From: Nocardia miyunensis NBRC 108239
GTDB lineage: Bacteria > Actinomycetota > Actinomycetes > Mycobacteriales > Mycobacteriaceae
Assembly (NCBI RefSeq): GCF_001613065.1
Contig: NZ_BDBQ01000075.1
Location: 25,878-89,877, forward strand
Direction: 5' to 3'
Length of the DNA stretch: 64,000 nucleotides
Shown here: positions 52,208-58,111 of the stretch, one piece after another
How the letters are laid out: each line of letters opens with the position of its first letter
How positions within the stretch are numbered: position 1 is the first letter of the stretch
Notes under the pieces: generated by a model
The model's input: only the letters and a program-made list of their open reading frames with translations
Told to the model about the DNA's origin: nothing
Database searches by the model: none
Program-made: the position numbers and the translations under genes

Positions 52208-53827
52208 ATGTATTACGATTCGTCGGTGTTGCCGACCGTCGCGGAAATTCTGGACATGCCCGTTATCCGGGCCGGGGAACCGCGGGTGATCGGCGGCGCG
52301 CAGGGCCTGGACCGGCCGGTGCGCTGGGTGCACGTCAGCGAGACCGTCGATCTGGCCTCCCTGGTCTCCGGCGGGGAACTGATCCTGACCACAGGTCAGC
52401 CGCTGGCCTACGGGGCACCGGCCACGGGCGCCTATCTGGAATCACTGGCCGCGGCCGGAGTGGCGGGGCTGGTCGTGGAACTGGGCCGGTACGTCGCCGA
52501 ACTGCCGACCTTTGTCGCGACCGTCGCCGATCGGCTCGGGCTGCCGGTGATCGCACTGCGCCGGATTACCCGATTCGTGGAGGTCACCGAGGCGGTGCAT
52601 CGGATGATCGTGGCCGACCAGTACGCCGAACTGGAGTTCGCCCATTCGGTGCACGAGACCTTCACCACCCTCAGTGTGCGCCGCGCGTCCCTCGAGGAGA
52701 TCGTGAAAACCGCTGCGGCCCTGCTGGATTCGTCGGTGGTACTGGAGGATCTGGCGCATCGGGTGCTGGCGGTCTCGGCCCGGCGCACCTCGGCGGCGGC
52801 GCTGCTGGAGAACTGGGAGACCACCTCGCGGATGCTGCCCGACGATGTGGACAGCACCGTCCCGGTCGGCCCACACACCCAGCGTTGGGGCCGGTTGCTG
52901 CTGCGTTCGGAGAGTATTCCCTCGGCAAGGGCACGAATGGTCCTGGAGCGGGCCGCGCAGACGCTCACCCTGCACCGCATGATCGAGAAGGATCGGTTCG
53001 GGCTGCATCGGCAGGCGCAGACCGGGTTGATCGAGGATATGGTCGCCGGTCGCGTGATCGACGAGCAGGAGGCGGTGGCCCGCGCCGCGACGCTGGGTCT
53101 GGCTCGTCGCGCCCGCTACGTACCGATCTCGGTCCGGGTGGCCGCGGTGAGCGAGCCGGATCCGGTGGCTCGGCAGCGGCGCGCGGCCACCCTGCTGGAC
53201 GCGGCCGATCACGGCGTGGCGCTGAGCCGGGCGACCGCCCTGAGCGCGGCGGACGAACAGCAGCTCACCCTCATCCTGGGGCTCGGCCGGGACGGCGAGC
53301 TGGACCTTCGGCTGGAACAGGTCTGTGCGGCAGTCGCCGCGGAGCTGCGCCGCGCCGACGGCGTGCAGCGGATCGCGGTCGGCGTTGGCGCGGATTCGGA
53401 ATCGCTGCTGGACGCCGCGCGCGAACTCGCCCACGCCGCGCACGTGGCCGAGATCGCGTTGTCGCTGGAATCGACCGTGCCGCGGTCGTTCTACCGCAGT
53501 GGCGATGTGCGGTTGCGCGGGCTGCTGTCGCTGATCCGCAACGAACCCGGCGTCCAGCGTTTCGCCGAGACGGAGCTGAGCGCACTGCTGCGCTACGACA
53601 TCCGCCACCGCGGCGATCTCACCCCGACATTGCGGCGATTCCTGGATCTGGCGGGCAACAAGACCGAACTCGCCCGGCGGATGAACATCTCGCGCCCAGC
53701 CCTCTACGACCGGCTGGCCCGCATCGAGCGCATTCTCGGCGTGGACCTGGACGACGGCGAGATCCGCACGTCCCTGCACACCGCCCTGCTGATCCGAGAT
53801 CTGACCGCGGGGCCCGGTGGGGCATGA
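52208..53827 (+). CDS. PucR-family transcription regulator
   Basis: A 539-residue regulator. N-terminal purine-catabolism-type sensor (about 5-125, TVAEILDMPVIRAGEPRVIGG, TTGQPLAYG), a central GGDEF-like domain and a C-terminal helix-turn-helix (HTH_30): FLDLAGNKTELARRMNISRPALYDRLARIERILGVDLDD. PucR proteins activate purine, pyrimidine and related nitrogen catabolism. Divergent from mmsA (91 bases) and 40 bases upstream of a cytosine deaminase gene. ATG 52208; a GTG at 52226 is also possible. Confidence 0.92.
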   Translation: MYYDSSVLPTVAEILDMPVIRAGEPRVIGGAQGLDRPVRWVHVSETVDLASLVSGGELILTTGQPLAYGAPATGAYLESLAAAGVAGLVVELGRYVAELPTFVATVADRLGLPVIALRRITRFVEVTEAVHRMIVADQYAELEFAHSVHETFTTLSVRRASLEEIVKTAAALLDSSVVLEDLAHRVLAVSARRTSAAALLENWETTSRMLPDDVDSTVPVGPHTQRWGRLLLRSESIPSARARMVLERAAQTLTLHRMIEKDRFGLHRQAQTGLIEDMVAGRVIDEQEAVARAATLGLARRARYVPISVRVAAVSEPDPVARQRRAATLLDAADHGVALSRATALSAADEQQLTLILGLGRDGELDLRLEQVCAAVAAELRRADGVQRIAVGVGADSESLLDAARELAHAAHVAEIALSLESTVPRSFYRSGDVRLRGLLSLIRNEPGVQRFAETELSALLRYDIRHRGDLTPTLRRFLDLAGNKTELARRMNISRPALYDRLARIERILGVDLDDGEIRTSLHTALLIRDLTAGPGGA

Positions 53828-53867
53828 GCCGAACCGAGGTGATGTGGTCGGCCGCACCTGAGGCAGC

Positions 53868-54326
53868 ATGAGTTCCATGATCACCGCCGAACGCATGCTG
53901 GACGTCGCCATCGAACAAGCCCGGCTCGGGCTGTCGCAGGGCGGCATACCGATCGGGGCCGCACTGTTCGACGCGGCGGGAAATGTCCTGGGGCGCGGGC
54001 ACAATCGGCGTGTGCAGGACGGTGATCCGAGTCTGCACGCGGAGACCGCCGCATTCCGCGATGCCGGGCGGCGGCGGGATTACCGCGACACCGTCATGGT
54101 GACCACGCTCTCGCCGTGCTGGTACTGCAGTGGTCTGGTGCGGCAGTTCGGCATCGGCGCGGTTATCGTCGGGGAGTCGCGGACCTTCACCGGCGGACAC
54201 GAATGGCTCGCCGAACACGGGGTATCGATCACGGTGCTCGATGATTCACGCTGCGTGGACATGATGAGCGGCTTCATCGACGAGCACCCACAGCTGTGGT
54301 ACGAGGACATCGGCGTCACGGAATAG
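53868..54326 (+). CDS. Cytosine deaminase of the yeast Fcy1 type
   Basis: A 152-residue zinc deaminase, similar throughout to yeast cytosine deaminase rather than to E. coli CodA: GGIPIGAALFDAAGNVLGRGHNRRVQ, Zn/proton-shuttle motif LHAETA, PCWYC, VVGE-like IVGESRTFTGG and the C-terminal FIDEHPQLWYEDIG. It would convert cytosine to uracil. GAGG lies before the ATG. Placed 40 bases after pucR and followed by a strong terminator. With the divergent aminotransferase and mmsA it points to pyrimidine breakdown, although the dihydrouracil steps are not encoded here. Confidence 0.9.
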   Translation: MSSMITAERMLDVAIEQARLGLSQGGIPIGAALFDAAGNVLGRGHNRRVQDGDPSLHAETAAFRDAGRRRDYRDTVMVTTLSPCWYCSGLVRQFGIGAVIVGESRTFTGGHEWLAEHGVSITVLDDSRCVDMMSGFIDEHPQLWYEDIGVTE

Positions 54327-54351
54327 CCATCGCGAATCCGGGGAGCGAGGT

Positions 54352-54384
54352 GGCTCCCGGCGGCTTTGCCATCCGCCGGGAGCC
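54352..54384. terminator. Strong bidirectional terminator
   Basis: Perfect 12-pair stem GGCTCCCGGCGG / CCGCCGGGAGCC with a 9-base loop. It follows the deaminase gene by 25 bases on the plus strand and ends the tRNA-like unit on the minus strand. Confidence 0.88.
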
Positions 54385-54411
54385 GGGGTGCCGTCCATTT
54401 CACACTCTGAC

Positions 54412-54530
54412 GATGCGGAAACGGATCAGGTTCTCAGCGACGCGTCCTACCGTTGGACCACCTCCGCATGAGAGCGCGGAGAGCCGGAGATGAGCCGGCA
54501 CCTCGTCACGGTCGTCCGTATTCCTGCATC
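54412..54530 (-). ncRNA. Enclosing helix of the second permuted tRNA-like unit (arms 54412-54425 and 54515-54530)
   Basis: The sequence before the 3' half (54530 down to 54515) pairs with the sequence after the 5' half (54425 down to 54412). This makes 14 Watson-Crick pairs with one bulged A and one bulged U, in three blocks (GATGC, GGAA, ACGGA against their complements). Between this helix and the anticodon stem lie CGACCG on one side and CTGAGAACCTGA on the other. The helix holds the two open ends of the anticodon loop together. Confidence 0.65.
54431..54508 (-). tRNA. Candidate circularly permuted tRNA, unit 2 (3' half before 5' half)
   Basis: Reading the minus strand from 54508: TGACG (anticodon 3' strand), AGGT (variable), GCCGG-CTCATCT-CCGGC (T arm), TCTCCGC (acceptor 3' strand), G73, a 7-base spacer CTCTCAT (54474-54468). 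Then GCGGAGG (acceptor 5' strand), TG, GTCC-AACGGTA-GGAC (D arm with GG at 18-19), G, CGTCG (anticodon 5' strand), CTGAGAA. Acceptor strands form 7 pairs (one G-U) and anticodon strands form 5 (one G-U). The rejoined molecule would be 71 nt. If the loop is CTGAGAA the anticodon is GAG (Leu), but the short variable region is unusual for Leu. The T loop deviates (C54, U58). No CCA encoded. Confidence 0.6.
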
Positions 54531-54550
54531 CTCGAGTTCGGCGGCGAATA

Positions 54551-54676
54551 CTCAATCTGGAGCGAGAGCCTGAGATTGCGGCGGCTGCCTCTACCGGTTG
54601 GGCTACCCGGGCTCGTGCCCGGAGCGGGGATCGAACCCGCACTGATACCGCGAATCAGATTCATGTTCAGTTTGAG
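54551..54676 (-). ncRNA. Enclosing helices of the first permuted tRNA-like unit
   Basis: CTCAAACTG (54676 to 54668) before the 3' half pairs with CAGATTGAG (54559 to 54551) after the 5' half, 8 of 9 positions. An inner TCTGA (54659 to 54655) pairs with TCAGG (54573 to 54569), five positions including one G-U. The inner helix leaves TTC (3 nt) and CGCAATC (7 nt) facing each other next to the anticodon stem, a bulge-helix layout. Confidence 0.5.
54574..54651 (-). tRNA. Candidate circularly permuted tRNA, unit 1 (3' half before 5' half)
   Basis: Reading the minus strand from 54651: GCGGT (anticodon 3' strand), ATCAGT, GCGGG-TTCGATC-CCCGC (canonical T arm), TCCGGGC (acceptor 3' strand), A73, spacer CGA (54615-54613). 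Then GCCCGGG (acceptor 5' strand), TA, GCC-11-GGC (D arm with CCGGTAGA), A, GCCGC (anticodon 5' strand), CGCAATC. The acceptor makes 7 pairs (one G-U) and the anticodon stem 5 (one G-U). Rejoined length about 75 nt. The anticodon cannot be fixed: the 7 bases after the stem lack U33, so the mature loop may combine bases from both ends. No CCA encoded. Confidence 0.62.
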
Positions 54677-54693
54677 CTTTGCGCTCCTCGCGC

Positions 54694-54717
54694 TTCCCCC
54701 GGCGGTCACCGGGGGAA
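54694..54717. terminator. Perfect 9-pair hairpin downstream of the minus-strand DUF7873 gene
   Basis: TTCCCCCGG / CCGGGGGAA with a 6-base loop. Together with the hairpin at 54726 it separates the DUF7873-type gene from the tRNA-like unit. Confidence 0.75.
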
Positions 54718-54725
54718 TTCTGTGG

Positions 54726-54746
54726 GGATCCGGGCACGCCCGGATC
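54726..54746 (-). terminator. Hairpin directly after the DUF7873-type gene
   Basis: GGATCCGGGC-ACG-CCCGGATCC-type stem with at least 9 pairs, a few bases beyond the stop codon at 54752. Minus-strand terminator without T tract. Confidence 0.7.
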
Positions 54747-54751
54747 CGGTA

Positions 54752-55483
54752 CTAGCGGAACAGATACCCGAACAGGACCTCACCGACCTTGCGGTCGGCC
54801 ACCTCTGTCCCGTTGGCCTCCTCGCGGGCGAATTGCACTGCCTGACGCAGTTTTTCGATCCGGCCCGCGAGCTCGTTGACGCGCCGGGCGGGCAGTGCGC
54901 CGGAGAACTTCGTCGTGGTCCAGTATCCGATCGCGATGTCCTCGTAGTACACCTCGACCTGGGCCGGGTGCTTCTCGGTCGCCTCGGCCTTGACGTGGTT
55001 GCGCGGGACCTTCTTGGTGCGGATCGTGCGCACCGCATCGGTCCGCCAGGTGTCCGAAGAGTCGTCGAACGTCCACGCTTCGGCGGCATCGAGTACCGGC
55101 AGCTTCTTGGCGAAGGTCAGCAGCTCCCCGAGCTGCTTCTCCAGGAACAGCAGATAGGTCACCGGGACGTCGCGCAACAGCGTCTCGCCGTCGACGGTCA
55201 CATCGGCCGTGGCCTGGCAGTTGGTCCAGTCCTTGGTCGCGGTGACGTCGAACAGGCGGGTCAGGGTGTCGGCCGTGCGCCGCAGCACATCCTCCGACTT
55301 CAGCTGTACGCGAGTCGATTCGGGCGGCAGCTGCTCGCCCTCCTCGTCCTTGGGCTGATACGAGCGCGAGATGCCGGCCAGCAGAGCCGGCTTGTGCAGT
55401 CCGGACTGCACCTCGGCGAGCTCGCGCAGCGCTCCGCTCTTGACGCCCTTCTCCACCGCGATGATCTGATTCAGCTTCGTCAT
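54752..55483 (-). CDS. Conserved protein of unknown function (DUF7873-like)
   Basis: A 243-residue soluble protein beginning MTKLNQIIAVEKGVKSGAL, with ISRSYQPKDEEGEQLPPEST, LTRLFDVTATKDWTNCQATADVTVDG, LLRDVPVTYLLFLEKQL and a C-terminal VGEVLFGYLFR. I recall close relatives in Streptomyces and actinophage genomes (DUF7873) with no known function. AGGAGG lies just before the ATG. It is the gene immediately upstream of the permuted tRNA-like unit, separated by two hairpins. Confidence 0.75.
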   Translation of the reverse strand: MTKLNQIIAVEKGVKSGALRELAEVQSGLHKPALLAGISRSYQPKDEEGEQLPPESTRVQLKSEDVLRRTADTLTRLFDVTATKDWTNCQATADVTVDGETLLRDVPVTYLLFLEKQLGELLTFAKKLPVLDAAEAWTFDDSSDTWRTDAVRTIRTKKVPRNHVKAEATEKHPAQVEVYYEDIAIGYWTTTKFSGALPARRVNELAGRIEKLRQAVQFAREEANGTEVADRKVGEVLFGYLFR

Positions 55484-55638
55484 GATGATGCCTCCTTCCG
55501 CACCGTTCTCGTACCGTGCGGCAGTCGTCGGAAAACACTGTGCCGCAACCGGAGTCGTTGCCGGGTATCAGCGACGAACCGACGGTACGGGACTCGCGGG
55601 CGGGACGCATCCGAATTATCGGACCATGTGCCGGCGCG

Positions 55639-57069
55639 TCAGTTGTAGGCCCGCGCCACGCCGTCCAGCAGATGCTGGAGAGTGTCGTAGGCGGGCGTAT
55701 CGACGACGTCGACCACCTGGGGGTTGACCGGAACGTGGTATTCGGTTGTCACCGAGACGAACTGGGCCGGATCGCCGGTGCGGAAGCCGTGCTCGGCGGC
55801 CAGCTGCTGCAGTTCGGGGTCGGTGGACAGCAGCTTGCCGAGGCGGTCGCCGTCGGCGTTGAGCGGTACCAGCGTGTGCCGGGAAAGCACCGTCGGAGAC
55901 GGATACATCAGCACCATGTCCGGCGTGATCTTGCCCGCCACCGCGGCTTCCACGTACTGCGCCTCGTAGATCAGCACCATGGGTGTCGGACCCATGCCGG
56001 CCGACAGGTACTCGTCGAACGGTCCCTTACTGGAGTTGTCCGAATAGCCTTGGCCGACAAAAAGTTTCGACACCTTCTGCACCGCGTTGTCCTCGGCGGT
56101 GGCGCCGCGAACGATCGTGTCGTCGTTGGCCACATAGCTGGCGATCGCCAGATACATCGCGGCGGAGTTGGAGCTGCGCGGATCGGTGGTGGACACCAGG
56201 ATGTTCTTCGGCACCTGATAGACGGTGTTGCCGGGCAACTGATTCCACTGCGTCCCGGTGCCGACCAGATCCAGATAGCGCTGCATGTCCAGGGTTGGCA
56301 CCGGACCGGGCCGCACGACACCGGCGGCGGTGAGCAGATCCACGATGGGTTTGAAGGTCGCGATCGCCATCGGCGAGGAGAAGGGCGTATACCGCGCGGT
56401 GATGTTGCGTTCGCGCAGAATCGCTTCTGCCGCAGGGGTGCTCGACGGGAACGCGAAGTCGTACTTGCTCAGGTCCACCGATGTGGCGATCTGGCGCGAT
56501 CCGGCCGGTTCGACGTGCACCCGCAGTCCGTGCCGGGCCAGCTCGGCGACGACCTTCGGATCGTTGAAGTAGGGGAGCTTCTCCGAACCGATCACGCCCT
56601 TCAGTGTCGTCACCGAAGGTGCTGCGGCAGTAGTGGATTGGTGTGATCCACCGGTGCCGAAGGCGAGCGCCACCACGACCACGACGACGATCGCCGCGGC
56701 GACCGGGCCGATCAGATTGCGTCCACCCCACGGCGGCGGGAGCAGATCCATTGCCGCGGAACGCAATCGGCCCGCGATACCGGATCCGGCGGCTCGCGAG
56801 GCACTCGATTCCTGCGCCTCCGCGGACTCGGCAGCGGGCTCGGGTTCGCCGTCCAGGGACCGGCGGGCGACCCGCTCGACCAGGATCGGGACGAAATCGC
56901 GGATCGCATGTCCGTCGAAGCGGCTGCGCGCGGCGCCGATCGCGGTGTGAACGTCCTGCTCGGCATGGGTGTCCGTGTAGTCCGCGACCAGTCGATCGGT
57001 CAATTGCCGCAGTGCCTTGTCTTCGCGTTCGCGTGCGACTTCGTCTTCACGTTGGGAATGGGTACCCAC
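55639..57069 (-). CDS. Membrane-anchored protein with three-helix-bundle N-domain and extracellular solute-binding-like domain
   Basis: A 476-residue protein. The cytoplasmic N-terminus (residues 10-72, EREDKALRQLTDRLVADYTDTH, then FVPILVERVAR) looks like the actinobacterial three-helix-bundle dimerisation domain. After an acidic linker one transmembrane helix spans about residues 119-138. The outer part (145-476) resembles a type 2 periplasmic binding fold: LKGVIGSEKLPYFNDPKV, ISTSVDLSKYDFAFPSSTPAA-like segments and DMVLMYPSPTVLSRHTLVPL. Ligand unknown. Single gene with AT-rich upstream DNA. Confidence 0.72.
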   Translation of the reverse strand: MGTHSQREDEVAREREDKALRQLTDRLVADYTDTHAEQDVHTAIGAARSRFDGHAIRDFVPILVERVARRSLDGEPEPAAESAEAQESSASRAAGSGIAGRLRSAAMDLLPPPWGGRNLIGPVAAAIVVVVVVALAFGTGGSHQSTTAAAPSVTTLKGVIGSEKLPYFNDPKVVAELARHGLRVHVEPAGSRQIATSVDLSKYDFAFPSSTPAAEAILRERNITARYTPFSSPMAIATFKPIVDLLTAAGVVRPGPVPTLDMQRYLDLVGTGTQWNQLPGNTVYQVPKNILVSTTDPRSSNSAAMYLAIASYVANDDTIVRGATAEDNAVQKVSKLFVGQGYSDNSSKGPFDEYLSAGMGPTPMVLIYEAQYVEAAVAGKITPDMVLMYPSPTVLSRHTLVPLNADGDRLGKLLSTDPELQQLAAEHGFRTGDPAQFVSVTTEYHVPVNPQVVDVVDTPAYDTLQHLLDGVARAYN

Positions 57070-57159
57070 GCCGAGCTCCTCGACATCACAGGGAATGAAT
57101 GCGCGGCATTATCCGGTGCGTCCCGGAGACATTACGGCACGAGCGCCACCGTTCCCAAG

Positions 57160-57276
57160 CGAGACAATAAGTTACGCGGCAGTTGCCGCGGAAATGCCTG
57201 CACACTTTGGAATTTCGCGAAAATAGTTGCATTTTCCGATGTGCCACGTTCAATTTCGCGCCACCGGAAATTCATC
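57160..57276. promoter_or_regulatory. AT-rich segment with palindrome TTTCGCGAAA
   Basis: A stretch of low GC for this genome lies between the start of the membrane-anchored gene (57069) and the end of yaaA (57277). It contains a perfect 10-base palindrome at 57213-57222 and a second AATTTCGCG at 57251. A promoter and binding site for the minus-strand gene at 57069 is likely. Confidence 0.45.
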
Positions 57277-58020
57277 TCAGGTGAGCACGAGGAGTTCCGA
57301 GGACGAGGCGATTTCGATACGCAACCCGGCTTTTTCGGCGACCCGTGCCAGACCCGCGATATCGGTGGGTTCGGCACGGCTCAGTACCAGCGCGCGGGCC
57401 AGCAGTCCCTTGTGATGCTTGTTGAAGTGGCTCACCACCGTGCGGCTGCCGTCCGGACGTTCGGTGAGCACGGTCGCGGTGACCGCACCGGGGACGCGGC
57501 CCAGCTGCTGATAGGTGCCCGAGCGCAGATCCACGACCAACTGCCCGGCGGTCTCCTCCCGCAACGCGGGAGCCAGCGCCGGTTTCCATATCGAGGCCAG
57601 CGTCGCCATCCCGGGCAGCTTCGATCCGCCCGAGAGGCGGTAGGCCGGAATCGGATCATTCGCGCGCACGACGCCGAACAGGGCCGAACCGATGGCCAGC
57701 CGGGCGTGGGCCTTGGCGCGTTGCGCGGGGGTGAACGCCCCGGCGTCCAGCGCGTCGTAGAGCACTCCGGTGTAGCGCTCGAGGGCGGGCCGGGTAGGCG
57801 AGGTGCGCAGCGCGGCGTTGCGGGCGATCTCCGCATCGGCGGCTTTGCCCAGGCTCAGGGCCGCGCGGGCGGCCGCGGGATCGGCGGCCAGCTCGACCAG
57901 TTCGGTGACCAGCTTGTCGCGCACGGCGGTCAGCTGCGGCAGGGACAGCTCGTTCAGGTCGAGCGGACCGAGTTTTCCACCGTCGGACTTGGTTTCGGAG
58001 GGAGGCAGCAGCACCAGCAC
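57277..58020 (-). CDS. yaaA: Peroxide stress protein YaaA-family (DUF328)
   Basis: A 247-residue YaaA/UPF0246 protein. The start MLVLLPPSETKSDGG is the actinobacterial form of the family N-terminus; RYTGVLYDALDAG, RLAIGSALFGVVRANDPIPAYRLSGGSKLPG and FNKHHKGLLARAL (basic cleft) follow. E. coli YaaA lowers free iron under peroxide stress and binds DNA. GTG at 58020 is chosen because it gives the family-typical first residues; no ribosome-binding site is seen. Divergent from proS, with 91 bases between starts. Confidence 0.9.
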   Translation of the reverse strand: MLVLLPPSETKSDGGKLGPLDLNELSLPQLTAVRDKLVTELVELAADPAAARAALSLGKAADAEIARNAALRTSPTRPALERYTGVLYDALDAGAFTPAQRAKAHARLAIGSALFGVVRANDPIPAYRLSGGSKLPGMATLASIWKPALAPALREETAGQLVVDLRSGTYQQLGRVPGAVTATVLTERPDGSRTVVSHFNKHHKGLLARALVLSRAEPTDIAGLARVAEKAGLRIEIASSSELLVLT

Positions 58021-58111
58021 GAGCCGATACGGTACCGGCGCGGGGCGCGTGCGTGGGGAGGCGGTGGCTCGCCGATCCGCGTGGCAGGCGCACGGTCTAC
58101 TCTGTGCATCC

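Noticed and set aside
47836..53871. Very long plus-strand open frame of about 2000 codons
   Set aside because: It is antisense to the SMP-30-like, aminotransferase and mmsA genes and out of frame with pucR; its composition is that of a GC-rich shadow.
54642..54658. Local hairpin CTGAT-7-ATCAG as a normal anticodon arm
   Set aside because: It would leave a one-base variable region, no D arm and no matching acceptor 5' strand upstream, and its loop lacks U33.
54400..54680. Reading the tRNA-like pieces as random decayed tRNA fragments
   Set aside because: Both units form complete acceptor and anticodon stems in permuted order and have pairing flanks; decay would not keep these. It remains the main alternative if conservation is absent.
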